A stretch of 64,000 nucleotides of DNA from an uncultured Bacteroidota bacterium (GTDB taxonomy: Bacteria; Bacteroidota; Bacteroidia; Flavobacteriales; Flavobacteriaceae). Shown in pieces: positions 1-8,070 of the stretch (positions are counted from its first letter, which is position 1; the number at the start of each line of letters is the position of its first letter). The translations under genes were made by a program, and so were the position numbers. A model generated the notes under the pieces. It saw nothing but the letters and a program-made list of their open reading frames with translations, was not told where the DNA came from and made no database searches. Where the stretch lies: positions 1 through 64,000 of the forward strand of contig CABXRG010000003.1 in the NCBI GenBank assembly GCA_902514615.1, in the 5' to 3' direction.

Positions 1-137
1 GTTTTGGTGATAACTTAACAGGTGGACCTCAAAATCAAAAAGAGTTAGAGGCCTTCGATAAATTTCAAAAAACAGTATCTCCTATATCAACATTTTTAGG
101 AACTAGAACTGAGGTAAATGTTAAAACTTGGAATTAA
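1..137 (+). CDS. 3' end of an unidentified protein (partial)
   Basis: An open frame enters from the left edge (first full codon at position 3) and ends with TAA at 135-137, giving the last 44 residues of a protein that ends in VNVKTWN. The fragment is hydrophilic, with no membrane segment and no motif I recognise, so no function is proposed. It is followed directly by an intrinsic terminator, so it looks like the last gene of an upstream transcription unit. That it is coding is inferred from the open frame, its position and the terminator. Confidence 0.6.
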   Translation, partial: FGDNLTGGPQNQKELEAFDKFQKTVSPISTFLGTRTEVNVKTWN

Positions 138-157
138 ATAAATTTTAAAATTCATAT

Positions 158-191
158 AAAAAACCCTCTTTTAATATCGAGGGTTTTTTTA
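158..191 (+). terminator. Rho-independent terminator
   Basis: The arms AAACCCTC (161-168) and GAGGGTTT (179-186) form a hairpin with a 10-base A/T-rich loop. The 3' arm runs straight into a T tract, and flanking A and T residues extend the stem. It ends the partial gene at 1-137 and lies just ahead of the thioredoxin-like gene. It is one of only two convincing intrinsic terminators in the window; the other is the pheA attenuator. Confidence 0.85.
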
Positions 192-206
192 TTTTTAATA
201 AAAATT

Positions 207-761
207 ATGGCAAGAACTCCTTCAAACATGATATCACTTGGAAGTGATGCACCGGATTTTAATCTAATAGATGTAACTACCAACTCTAGTTTGTCCCTTT
301 CTGATAGTAAAGGAGATATTGGAACAGTAATTATGTTTATATGTAACCATTGCCCATATGTTAAACATGTAAATCCAACAATAAGTAGGCTCTCTAAAAA
401 ATATCATAGTAATGATATTAAGTTTATTGCAATATCTAGCAATGACATTATCAATTATCCTGATGATAGTCCTGAAAAAATGAAAATTAATGCAATTGAA
501 AATGATTTTAATTTTCCCTATTTGTATGACCAGACTCAAGAGGTTGCGAAAGCATATGATGCTGCTTGTACCCCTGATTTTTATCTATATGATTCAAATT
601 TGAAGCTTGTTTATAGAGGTCAACTAGACAATTCCAGACCAGCCAACGATATTGAATCTGATGGAAGTGACATGGAAAATGCTATTCAATGCCTTAAAGA
701 TGGTGTAGAAAATAAAGAATTACAAAAACCAAGTATTGGTTGCAATATCAAGTGGAAATGA
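207..761 (+). CDS. Thioredoxin-like / AhpC-TSA family redox protein
   Basis: A 184-residue protein of the thioredoxin-fold AhpC/TSA-redoxin type. The segment around residues 40-52 has a beta strand leading into CNHCPY (Cys46 and Cys49, a CxxC redox pair), and a TPDFYLYD strand in the second half carries the expected cis-proline. There is no signal peptide or lipobox, so it should act in the cytoplasm, probably as a thiol-disulfide reductase or peroxiredoxin-like protein; its substrate cannot be read. The ATG at 207 follows a TATTTTTA box (7 of 8 matches to TAnnTTTG) at 190-197. Its stop overlaps the start of the dehydratase gene by ATGA, suggesting co-transcription. Confidence 0.85.
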   Translation: MARTPSNMISLGSDAPDFNLIDVTTNSSLSLSDSKGDIGTVIMFICNHCPYVKHVNPTISRLSKKYHSNDIKFIAISSNDIINYPDDSPEKMKINAIENDFNFPYLYDQTQEVAKAYDAACTPDFYLYDSNLKLVYRGQLDNSRPANDIESDGSDMENAIQCLKDGVENKELQKPSIGCNIKWK

Positions 762-1693
762 CAAAACAAAATCTGATTGACTGTCATAATCGTATTAAAC
801 CATTTATTCATAATACACCTGTCTTAACATCTAATCAGATAAATAAAATGACAGGTTCTGAAATTTATTTTAAGTGTGATAATTTTCAAAAAATGGGAGC
901 ATTTAAAATGCGAGGTGCTACAAATGCAATCCTTCAACTTTCAGATGAAAATAAAAAAAATGGTGTAGTAACTCATTCATCTGGAAATTTCGCTCAAGCA
1001 CTTTCACTTGCCGCGAAAAGTATTGGAGTAAAAGCATACATTGTAATGCCATCATCAGCAACTGAAATTAAAAAAACTGCAGTGAAAGGTTACGGAGGAG
1101 AACTTATTGAATGTGATCCCAACCTTAATGCAAGAGAAAAAGCTGCAAATGATATTGCAAAATCAACTGGAGCAACTTTTCTTCACCCATCTAATGATAT
1201 TGAGGTTATCCTAGGACAAGGAACTGCATGTAAAGAGTTACTAGAATATAACGATTCAATAGAGCATGTCCTAGTTCCTGTTGGAGGAGGAGGTTTAATT
1301 GCCGGAAGTGCGCTAGCTGCAAAATATTTTGGAAAAAACTGTACAGTTATTGGAGCTGAACCTTTTGAAGTTGATGATGCTTATAGATCACTTAAAAGTG
1401 GGAAAATAGAGACTAATGATTCAACAAATACAATAGCTGATGGATTAAAAACTCAACTAGGTGATAAGAATTTTCCAATTATTAAGAATGAGATTAAGTC
1501 AATCATAAGAATTACAGAAGAAGAAATTATTGAGTCTATGAAAATTATATGGGAACGTTTAAAAATTATATGCGAGCCTTCTTGTTCACTCCCTCTTGCT
1601 GCAGTCTTAAAAAATAAAGAAACTTTTGAAAATAAGAAAGTAGGTATTATAATTTCTGGTGGTAATGTTGATTTAAATAATCTTCCTTTTTAA
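758..1693 (+). CDS. PLP-dependent threonine/serine dehydratase family protein
   Basis: A 311-residue fold-type II PLP enzyme. The Schiff-base lysine is Lys50 in GAFKMRGA. The asparagine loop is SSGNFAQA, where many family members have SGNHAQA. The glycine loop that binds the PLP phosphate is VGGGGLIAG. Length and lack of a C-terminal ACT domain fit the catabolic threonine dehydratase/serine racemase group (threonine to 2-oxobutanoate plus ammonia, or serine to pyruvate) rather than feedback-regulated IlvA. I chose the ATG at 758, which overlaps the upstream stop as ATGA, over an upstream ATG at 740 that would overlap by 22 bases. Threonine deamination versus serine racemisation cannot be decided. 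Confidence 0.85.
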   Translation: MTKQNLIDCHNRIKPFIHNTPVLTSNQINKMTGSEIYFKCDNFQKMGAFKMRGATNAILQLSDENKKNGVVTHSSGNFAQALSLAAKSIGVKAYIVMPSSATEIKKTAVKGYGGELIECDPNLNAREKAANDIAKSTGATFLHPSNDIEVILGQGTACKELLEYNDSIEHVLVPVGGGGLIAGSALAAKYFGKNCTVIGAEPFEVDDAYRSLKSGKIETNDSTNTIADGLKTQLGDKNFPIIKNEIKSIIRITEEEIIESMKIIWERLKIICEPSCSLPLAAVLKNKETFENKKVGIIISGGNVDLNNLPF

Positions 1694-2124
1694 GAAAGCT
1701 TTCTGTAATTCCAAAAAGAAACTAAATACAAAAGAATACTCCCCCATCCAAGATAAATAAATGGTGAACTAGGAATATAAAAATAAGCCAGTATCTGAGC
1801 TGATAAAACCATTGTACCGATACAAATAAGCAGGTTTCTTGCAAAAGCTTTACTTTCAATAAATTTTTCTTTTGAAAAAGAAATGATGAAAAGACCTATT
1901 ATAGAAACCCACAGTCCAAAGAAACGATAAATTTGTTTCAAGTATCCTGGAAGAGTATCATTTATTTCTTCACTAAATAACTTCTCAAATGTCATGCTAA
2001 GTCTTTCTTCATTTGCAACTTTATCAAGCATCCATGGTTCATCAACAAGCATCCATCTTAATCCAAGTACAATAAAGATTAATCCTAGAATTATTATTGG
2101 TGTTAGAAATAATTTTTTAGCCAT
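1690..2124 (-). CDS. Hypothetical four-helix inner membrane protein
   Basis: A 144-residue protein with about four hydrophobic segments (roughly residues 5-24, 67-83, 94-114 and 118-137) and a polar loop between the first two. I recognise no family and propose no function. ATG start at 2124; a TAATTTG box (TA, one base, TTTG) lies at 2138-2144 on the minus strand, 14 bases upstream. Its stop shares the palindrome TTAA (1690-1693) with the stop of the convergent dehydratase gene. tRNA-Val lies just upstream on the same strand, so read-through from the tRNA is also possible. Confidence 0.6.
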   Translation of the reverse strand: MAKKLFLTPIIILGLIFIVLGLRWMLVDEPWMLDKVANEERLSMTFEKLFSEEINDTLPGYLKQIYRFFGLWVSIIGLFIISFSKEKFIESKAFARNLLICIGTMVLSAQILAYFYIPSSPFIYLGWGSILLYLVSFWNYRKLS

Positions 2125-2160
2125 ATTATGAATATATCAAATTAGTCTTTTTTGTCATAG

Positions 2161-2235
2161 TGGGTGATACTGGATTCGAACCAGTGACCCCTACCCTGTC
2201 AAGGTAGTGCTCTAAACCAACTGAGCTAATCACCC
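2161..2235 (-). tRNA. tRNA-Val (anticodon GAC)
   Basis: Read on the minus strand, the RNA has a 7-bp acceptor stem (GGGTGAT with ATCACCC), a D arm, an anticodon stem CTACC/GGTAG with loop TTGACAG (anticodon GAC, Val codon GUC), a T arm containing GGTTCGAATCC, and discriminator A at 2161. CCA is not encoded. It lies 25 bases after the S9 peptidase stop and has its own -7 box. Confidence 0.95.
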
Positions 2236-2243
2236 AAGCATTA

Positions 2244-2251
2244 CAAATCTA
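2244..2251 (-). promoter_or_regulatory. -7 promoter box for tRNA-Val
   Basis: TAGATTTG on the minus strand fits the Bacteroidota -7 consensus TAnnTTTG exactly and ends 9 bases before the tRNA 5' end, placing transcription start a few bases ahead of the mature tRNA. No -33 TTG is found at usual spacing (the nearest is about 26 bases upstream). Confidence 0.5.
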
Positions 2252-2260
2252 AAGATTTAT

Positions 2261-4126
2261 TTATTTAAGATAATTATCAAGAAAAGTTAAGATCTTTTGA
2301 TTACCCTCAATTTGTTGCTCTTTTTTTACAAATCCATGGCCTGCATCTTCGAATAAAACATATTCTACATAAGCACCTGCATTTCTTGCTTCTTGAACCA
2401 TCTCATCAGATTCAATTTGAAGAACTCTTGGATCATTTGCTCCTTGTAAAACCATGAATGGATTTTTAATATTTTTTGCATGAAATAATGGAGAAATATC
2501 ATAAAGTCTTAATGAGTCATTAGTATATGGATCTCCCATTTCTTTATAGAGTCTCTTTCTTGATGTTTCCCAAAAAGCAGGAATTGACCTTAATGTTCTA
2601 ATCCAATTTGTAACACCATATATATTGACTCCAACTTTAAATTCTTCAGGCTCAAAAGTCATGGCTGCCATAGTCATAAATCCACCATAACTTCCACCAA
2701 TAATTCCTATTTTATCAGGATCTATATAGGCCTGGTCCTGAAGCCATTTTTTCCCCCAAACACAATCTTGAAGATCATCTTCACCATGATTTTGATCATC
2801 TAATGAATAAAATGTCTTACCGTAGCCACTACTTCCCCTATTATTAACTGCAAGAATAGCATATCCATGATTAACTAAGTATTGAATTAAAGCACGATAA
2901 CCGACTCTTGATTGTCCGCCAGGCCCTCCGTGAACCCAAACTAATGCTGGAACTTTATTTCCTTTTTTAGCAGAGTGTGGCTTGTATAGTATTGCTGGTA
3001 TTTCTAATCCATCAAATGATTTATATCTAATCACCTCTGCATTAACAAGATCATTAGGATTAATATCTGAATTTAGATTAGAGGTAATTTTATTTAATTT
3101 ATTTGTTAAAAGATCATAAGTATAGATATCACCTGGTGAATTTGGACTTCCAGCAGAAATTCTTATCATTTTTTCATCATCTGAAAAAGTAACACTATTA
3201 ATGTTCATGTTTTCAATACCCACAATATTTAACTCAGATTCATCATTGGTGTTTTTAATGGTTAATTTATTTTGAGCATCCTCATTTACAGCTATTACTC
3301 TATATGAATCATTTTTTGAGAGATAGGTAAATGCTACATCCCAATTAGTCTTGTACTCAACTTTTCTATCTCCATTTGATAAATTATATGACATTAAATA
3401 ATAAAACTCACTATCATAATTTGTTGTATAAAAGAATTTTTCATCAGTTTTATTGAAATTTTGACCAGAATAGTTAGCAATTTGATTTGAAATTTCTGAT
3501 AACTGTTTATTTTTAATTTCATACAAGAATAATTTTTGCTCAGTATTAGAAATATTGATATTTAAAACTAAATAATCATCATTATTTGAGATATCATCAA
3601 TAACATATCCTGCATCATTTTTAAAAATCATTTTAGAATCAAGAGTCTTTATATTTATTTCATACAAATCAAAAAATCTTGGATCTCTAGAATTAGATTG
3701 AATATACATACCTAGTTCATCATTGGTCCAACCAAAGAATATTGCTCTTGTATTTTCTCCTGGTGTAAGATCTATGCTTTCCTCGTCCCTTATTATGTAA
3801 ACATGAGAGTTTTCATTTCCACCTTTATCAGCAGAATATATTACTTCACCTGTGGTTGGCGAATAACCTCTAACAAAAAATGATTCTTCTTTGGAGTCAG
3901 TTATTTGGGTTTCTATATTATTCTCTAGATTAACCTCATAAATGTTAAATATTCCTGACTTATCAGAACTATAGACTAATTTGCTTGCATCTTTGGAAAA
4001 AGATCCTCCAGCACTTCTATTATTAGACATTAAAGTTTCTATTGAGTACTGCTGAATTTTTTTTTCTGATTCAGAACATGAAATAACAAGAATAAATAGT
4101 GGCAATAATTTTAAAAAAAATTTCAT
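2261..4126 (-). CDS. S9 family prolyl oligopeptidase-type lipoprotein peptidase
   Basis: A 621-residue secreted serine peptidase. The N-terminus is a lipoprotein signal ending in LVISC, so the mature protein should be lipid-anchored. The first half is a TolB-like beta-propeller with repeated short WD-like strands. The C-terminal alpha/beta hydrolase domain has the nucleophile in GGSYGGF (about Ser479), the acid in GANDPR (about Asp565) and the base in AGHGF (about His597). It probably degrades peptides outside the inner membrane, as S9B/S9C (DPP- or acylaminoacyl-peptidase-like) enzymes do. I take ATG 4126 rather than a TTG six codons earlier because it starts the signal peptide cleanly. A TACTTTG box lies at 4142-4148. 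Confidence 0.88.
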   Translation of the reverse strand: MKFFLKLLPLFILVISCSESEKKIQQYSIETLMSNNRSAGGSFSKDASKLVYSSDKSGIFNIYEVNLENNIETQITDSKEESFFVRGYSPTTGEVIYSADKGGNENSHVYIIRDEESIDLTPGENTRAIFFGWTNDELGMYIQSNSRDPRFFDLYEINIKTLDSKMIFKNDAGYVIDDISNNDDYLVLNINISNTEQKLFLYEIKNKQLSEISNQIANYSGQNFNKTDEKFFYTTNYDSEFYYLMSYNLSNGDRKVEYKTNWDVAFTYLSKNDSYRVIAVNEDAQNKLTIKNTNDESELNIVGIENMNINSVTFSDDEKMIRISAGSPNSPGDIYTYDLLTNKLNKITSNLNSDINPNDLVNAEVIRYKSFDGLEIPAILYKPHSAKKGNKVPALVWVHGGPGGQSRVGYRALIQYLVNHGYAILAVNNRGSSGYGKTFYSLDDQNHGEDDLQDCVWGKKWLQDQAYIDPDKIGIIGGSYGGFMTMAAMTFEPEEFKVGVNIYGVTNWIRTLRSIPAFWETSRKRLYKEMGDPYTNDSLRLYDISPLFHAKNIKNPFMVLQGANDPRVLQIESDEMVQEARNAGAYVEYVLFEDAGHGFVKKEQQIEGNQKILTFLDNYLK

Positions 4127-4187
4127 AGATATATTTTTGAGCAAAGTAAGATACGATTTATGAAAGATTTCTTGTTACTTTTAGATT

Positions 4188-4805
4188 ATGAAACATTTAT
4201 CAAAAGAAGAATTCGATGATCTACAAAAATTTTACAGAATTAATCTCATTAATTCCTGTACTGGTTACAAATCAGCAAATCTATTAGGAAGTATATCTAA
4301 GGAAGGTGTTGAGAATGTTTCTGTTTTTAGTTCAATTACTCATTTAGGAAGTAATCCTGCAATGCTTGGATATATTCTAAGGCCTACAACTGTTCCAAGA
4401 GATACATTTAAAAATATTAAGGAAACCAAATTATTTACAGTTAATCATATTTTTAAAGATATAATTAGTGAAGCCCATCACACAAGTGCAAAATACCCTG
4501 AAGAAATATCTGAATTTGATAAAACAAATTTAGAGCAAGAATACAGAGATGGATGCGAAGCACCATTCGTAAAAGGTAGTCCTGTTCAATTGGTTTGTAA
4601 ATATCAAAATGAGTATAACATAAAAGAAAATGGAACTATACTTGTAGTAGCTTCAATAGAGGACTTGTATTTTAATGAAGATCTAGTAAGTGATTCTGGT
4701 TTTCTTCAACTTGATAAAGGAGGTGTAGTAACTGTTAATGGATGTGATGGTTATGCTCTTCCAAGTCTATTGAATAGATTCGAATACCAAAGACCAAAAA
4801 AATAA
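4188..4805 (+). CDS. Flavin reductase family protein (DIM6/NTAB-like)
   Basis: A 205-residue protein with the split-barrel FMN-binding fold of the flavin reductase-like family: an N-terminal strand-rich region with NVSVFSSITHLGSNPAMLGY, then RPTTVPRDTFKNI and FTVNHI, the places where family members bind FMN. It is expected to be a cytoplasmic NAD(P)H:FMN reductase or related flavoprotein, with physiological partner unknown. A TACTTTTA box (7 of 8 to consensus) at 4176-4183 lies 5 bases before the ATG. Its stop codon directly abuts the start of the O-methyltransferase gene, so the two form one unit, divergent from the S9 peptidase. Confidence 0.8.
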   Translation: MKHLSKEEFDDLQKFYRINLINSCTGYKSANLLGSISKEGVENVSVFSSITHLGSNPAMLGYILRPTTVPRDTFKNIKETKLFTVNHIFKDIISEAHHTSAKYPEEISEFDKTNLEQEYRDGCEAPFVKGSPVQLVCKYQNEYNIKENGTILVVASIEDLYFNEDLVSDSGFLQLDKGGVVTVNGCDGYALPSLLNRFEYQRPKK

Positions 4806-5447
4806 ATGGACTTTATATCTGAAAAATTAACTGAATATATTTCTGAGAATTCAAATAAAGAACCTGAAATTCTTGCAAGATTAAATCAAGAAACCTATCA
4901 GAAAATTCTTAAACCTAGAATGATAAGTGGTCATGTTCAAGGAAGATTTTTAAGTACAATCTCTAAGATGAAATCTCCATCAACAATACTTGAAATTGGA
5001 ACATATACTGGCTATGGAACACTTTGTTTAGCAGAAGGATTATTAAATGAAGGAATGATATTTACTATTGACAGAAATGAAGAGCTACTTAAAATTCAAA
5101 ATAAATATTTTGAGCAAAGTGGTAAAAGAGATAATATAATTCAACTCACAGGTAATGCAATTGAAATTTTAAAAGATTTAGACAAAACTTTTGATATAGT
5201 ATTTATTGATGCTGATAAAGAAAATTATATTGAATATTTTAAAATAGTTGCAGAAAAACTTAATAAAAATGGAATTATCATATCAGATAATGTTCTTTGG
5301 TCAGGAAAAGTAATAGAATCAACCTCAAAACATGATGAAGAAACTAATATTTTAATTAAATATAATAGGCTATTAAATGAAGATAAAAGGTTTGAAACTA
5401 TTATTTTACCAATTAGAGATGGTCTTTCTCTATCCCGATTAATTTAA
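4806..5447 (+). CDS. SAM-dependent O-methyltransferase (caffeoyl-CoA / YrrM type)
   Basis: A 213-residue class I methyltransferase. The SAM-binding loop is ILEIGTYTGYGT (about 61-72), a conserved acidic residue follows in IDRNEE, and VFIDADKENY (about 132-141) is the metal- and substrate-binding motif of the cation-dependent O-methyltransferase family (methyltransf_3). DNVLWSG is a further family signature. The methyl acceptor cannot be predicted; bacterial members act on catechols or on tRNA hydroxyuridine (TrmR). The ATG follows the preceding TAA without a gap. The 3' end overlaps the convergent tatA-like gene by 9 bases. Confidence 0.85.
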   Translation: MDFISEKLTEYISENSNKEPEILARLNQETYQKILKPRMISGHVQGRFLSTISKMKSPSTILEIGTYTGYGTLCLAEGLLNEGMIFTIDRNEELLKIQNKYFEQSGKRDNIIQLTGNAIEILKDLDKTFDIVFIDADKENYIEYFKIVAEKLNKNGIIISDNVLWSGKVIESTSKHDEETNILIKYNRLLNEDKRFETIILPIRDGLSLSRLI

Positions 5448-5732
5448 ATCTCTTTTAATTGAATCTTTTAGATCATCAAAATCCTTTTTAATATCACTCA
5501 CGCTATCTTTAAGATCTTTTGTTAATGAATCTGTTGGATTTTTGACATCAGTATTTTTAGAGATTTCAGTTTTTATTTCATTCGTAGCTTGTTTTATTTG
5601 AGTCATCCCTTTTGCAAGACCTTTTGCAATTGATGGTATTTTATCAGCTCCAAAAACTAGAAGTACAATAAAAAAAACAAAGACTAATTCAGCGCCACTA
5701 ATAAACAATATCATATTATCAAAACTAATCAT
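5439..5732 (-). CDS. tatA: TatA/TatE-like twin-arginine translocase subunit
   Basis: A 97-residue protein with one N-terminal membrane helix (about 10-27) followed by the TatA hinge and amphipathic helix signature FGADKIPSIAKGLAKG (family form FGPxKLPexgrglGk) and a charged tail. TatA oligomers form the protein-conducting part of the Tat pathway with TatC in the inner membrane. The gene starts where the preceding minus-strand gene ends (shared base 5732), so it is the third gene of an operon with the two carboxypeptidase-regulatory-like genes. No tatC is in the window. The charged C-terminal tail could also fit a TatB-like role, but the short length favours TatA. Confidence 0.85.
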   Translation of the reverse strand: MISFDNMILFISGAELVFVFFIVLLVFGADKIPSIAKGLAKGMTQIKQATNEIKTEISKNTDVKNPTDSLTKDLKDSVSDIKKDFDDLKDSIKRDLN

Positions 5733-6505
5733 TAATTCAACCTCTTAAAATTTTTTTTAAAATAATCTATTACTAGTGTATAATTTCCCATTTTAAAATT
5801 TTCTTCAACGGGATAATTATGATAGGTAGATGTGACAAATTCATGAATGTTATCTTCTGGAAGTTTAAATTCATCAATAAAAAATCTTAATCCATAAAAT
5901 TTTATTATTTCATCAATTAAGTTAAAATCATTTTTAAATTCTCTGAATTGTCTCTTTTCTTTATAATAGCCAGAAACCCAATTGTACATTCTTTCAATAT
6001 CTAAACCTCCAGTGAGAGGAGCTAAAAGAAGTTCTTTAGTTAATTGTGAATTAGATGGAATATCTTCTTTTCTGATACCTTTAAAACCAGGAATTCCTAA
6101 ATCATCGAAATTTAAATCTTTTACTATACCAGAGTTTTGAAGATCATTCATAAGACTACCAGAAAGTCCACTAGAATTAACAATTACTTCATCAAGTTCA
6201 TTAACAAATTCTTCCAAAAATATGGTTATGGATAATGAATTAAACACATCATTATCTATTTTAATTTTTCTTCTTTTAAATTGAATTGCAGAAAATATTA
6301 TTTCATCATTTAAATTAACTAAAATCTTAAATTTCCCATTTGAATCAGTAATTGTTGCTTCATATGAAGTTATGTTTAATACATGCACTCCTTCAATTGA
6401 ATATGAATTATCATTATAAACAATTCCTTCAATAAACTTTTGGTTATTAGATTGCGAAAAAGAATACAGAGAAATAAAAAGAAAAAGAGAAACTAATTTT
6501 CTCAT
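5732..6505 (-). CDS. Secreted protein with carboxypeptidase-regulatory-like domain (paralogue 1)
   Basis: A 257-residue protein. A signal peptide (about 1-18, ending near SFSQS) is followed by a CarboxypepD_reg-like beta-sandwich (about 23-100) of the kind found at the N-terminus of TonB-dependent receptors: IEGIVYNDNSYSIEGVHV, TDSNGKFKI, then FVNELDEVIV. No TonB-dependent barrel follows; the remaining 150 residues are soluble and of unknown function. It is clearly homologous to the upstream gene at 6502-7227. The start codon overlaps that gene's stop (ATGA). Likely periplasmic or surface-exposed; the exact role is unknown. Confidence 0.7.
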   Translation of the reverse strand: MRKLVSLFLFISLYSFSQSNNQKFIEGIVYNDNSYSIEGVHVLNITSYEATITDSNGKFKILVNLNDEIIFSAIQFKRRKIKIDNDVFNSLSITIFLEEFVNELDEVIVNSSGLSGSLMNDLQNSGIVKDLNFDDLGIPGFKGIRKEDIPSNSQLTKELLLAPLTGGLDIERMYNWVSGYYKEKRQFREFKNDFNLIDEIIKFYGLRFFIDEFKLPEDNIHEFVTSTYHNYPVEENFKMGNYTLVIDYFKKNFKRLN

Positions 6506-7227
6506 TCAACTTTCAGATCTTTATATAGATCAGCTTTATTTAACAGATAATCAATTACTAAAAATTGATTCTTTTCCAAAATTAAATTTTTCATTTTTAC
6601 ATCTGAATCAAGATTTAATAAAAAATCATTTATTTCAAAGGATTCTAATTTAAGTACCTCAGAAAAAAAGTTTTCTTCCAAAATAAGTGGTAAAACTTCA
6701 CTTGGGATGATATTTAGTTTTTCCTCATCTGATTTAGAGTCAACTAGAGTAGAAAGGAGTTTAAATATATTTACAAAATTTAAACCATTGATCACCTGCC
6801 TATTATCAGTTAGGACATTTTGAATTTTCGAAGACTTGTCCGCTAAATAATCAAATCCTTTAAATTGTTCCTCTTTTAAATCAAGAAATTTATGAGTATC
6901 ATCTGGAGTTATTACAACTTCATCTAATTCTCTTACCCTTTGATTTATTTGGACAACAATTCTTTTATTCTTTAATATTTCTTTATTAACTCTTACTGTT
7001 CTAATAATATATTGAACAGATGAAAAAATTATTTCATCACCCTCTCTAGCATAGATTTCAAATTCACCTTCATTATTAGTTATTGTTGAACTTTGAGCAG
7101 TATTATTAATAACATTTGCTGCTGGAACATTTATATTTCTATAAATTACTTTTCCTTGAATTAACTCTCTTTCTTGAGAATAACTAAAGTGTATAATGAA
7201 AATGAAAAATAAAATTTTTTTAAGCAT
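6502..7227 (-). CDS. Secreted protein with carboxypeptidase-regulatory-like domain (paralogue 2)
   Basis: A 241-residue protein with the same architecture as its downstream neighbour: a signal peptide (about 1-17), a CarboxypepD_reg-like domain (LIQGKVIYRNINVPAANV, then TNNEGEFEIYAREGDEIIFSSVQY, and RVRELDEVVI closing the domain near residue 107), then a helical charged tail of unknown function. No membrane barrel and no catalytic motif are visible. ATG start at 7227. It is first in a minus-strand group of three that ends with the tatA-like gene. The pair probably arose by tandem duplication; I infer an envelope role only from the signal peptide and domain. Confidence 0.7.
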   Translation of the reverse strand: MLKKILFFIFIIHFSYSQERELIQGKVIYRNINVPAANVINNTAQSSTITNNEGEFEIYAREGDEIIFSSVQYIIRTVRVNKEILKNKRIVVQINQRVRELDEVVITPDDTHKFLDLKEEQFKGFDYLADKSSKIQNVLTDNRQVINGLNFVNIFKLLSTLVDSKSDEEKLNIIPSEVLPLILEENFFSEVLKLESFEINDFLLNLDSDVKMKNLILEKNQFLVIDYLLNKADLYKDLKVE

Positions 7228-7300
7228 GTTTACATCGCTAATTTAAATTTACAAAATTCATACAACAATCAGTGTAGTATTAGTCTTTAAAGAAATAATA

Positions 7301-8056
7301 CTATCTAACAAAAACAGGCTTTAATGGATTGGTAGTTTCATCCTGACTATACATGTAACCAGAAGAATTAAAATGATTTATATCAGATAAAGATTGAATT
7401 TCATTATCAATTAAAAATCTAGTCATAAAGCCTCTAGCTTTTTTTGCATAAAAGGAAATAATTTTAAGTTTTCCGTTTTTAAAATCTTTAAATACAGGGG
7501 TAATGATTGTATTATCAACCAAAGAAGAGTCAAAAACTGAAAAATATTCATTACTAGCAAGATTGATTATAAGTTCCTCGTCTTTTATCTCTTTTTTAAT
7601 CGAATCTGTAACATCATTTTTCCAGAAATCATAAAGATTTTTTGATTTATCAATAGATATTTTGGTACCCATCTCTAGTCTGTACGGTTTTATTTGATCA
7701 AATGGTTTTAAAATACCGTATAAACCTGACAATATTCTTAATGAGCTTTGAAGTTTATCATGGTTAGACTTAGAAATAGTCAATGCATTAATGCCTTCAT
7801 AAACATCACCATTAAATGCAAAAATAGCTTGCTTTTCTTTTGAATTACTATTTTGAAAATCCTGATTTCTAGACCAATTAAGATCACTAAGTTTTGGGGA
7901 AATACCCATAAGATTACCAAGAGCAGGTGCAGAAAGATCTTTTAAGATATTATTAATTTTTTTAGCCTTGTTTGCAAATAAAGGTTTAGAGGTAAGACTT
8001 GTTTCAACAATATTTTCAAAATCTAAAGACTTAGCTGGTGAAATAAGAATTTTCAT
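7301..8056 (-). CDS. yaaA: YaaA family peroxide stress protein (DUF328)
   Basis: A 251-residue protein opening with MKILISPAKSLDFE, the diagnostic start of the YaaA/UPF0246 family, with QAIFAFNGDVYEG and LRILSGLYGILKPFDQIKPYRLEMG in the middle and FYAKKARGFMTRF near the end. In E. coli YaaA lowers intracellular free iron during hydrogen peroxide stress and binds DNA; the same role is inferred here. It lies 14 bases after rluD on the same strand, so it is probably the last gene of the PASTA-rluD-yaaA unit. An inverted repeat surrounds its stop codon but lacks a T tract. Confidence 0.9.
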   Translation of the reverse strand: MKILISPAKSLDFENIVETSLTSKPLFANKAKKINNILKDLSAPALGNLMGISPKLSDLNWSRNQDFQNSNSKEKQAIFAFNGDVYEGINALTISKSNHDKLQSSLRILSGLYGILKPFDQIKPYRLEMGTKISIDKSKNLYDFWKNDVTDSIKKEIKDEELIINLASNEYFSVFDSSLVDNTIITPVFKDFKNGKLKIISFYAKKARGFMTRFLIDNEIQSLSDINHFNSSGYMYSQDETTNPLKPVFVR

Positions 8057-8070
8057 TTTTTATTTCAAAT

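Noticed and set aside
740-757. Upstream ATG extending the dehydratase by six residues
   Set aside because: It would overlap the previous gene by 22 bases and adds residues not typical of the family; the ATGA overlap at 758 is the usual arrangement here.
7276-7302. Inverted repeat AGTATTA/TAATACT with an inner CTTTAAAG around the yaaA stop codon, considered as a terminator
   Set aside because: The arms are A/T-rich with no GC clamp and no T tract follows on either strand, so it does not meet the standard for an intrinsic terminator.
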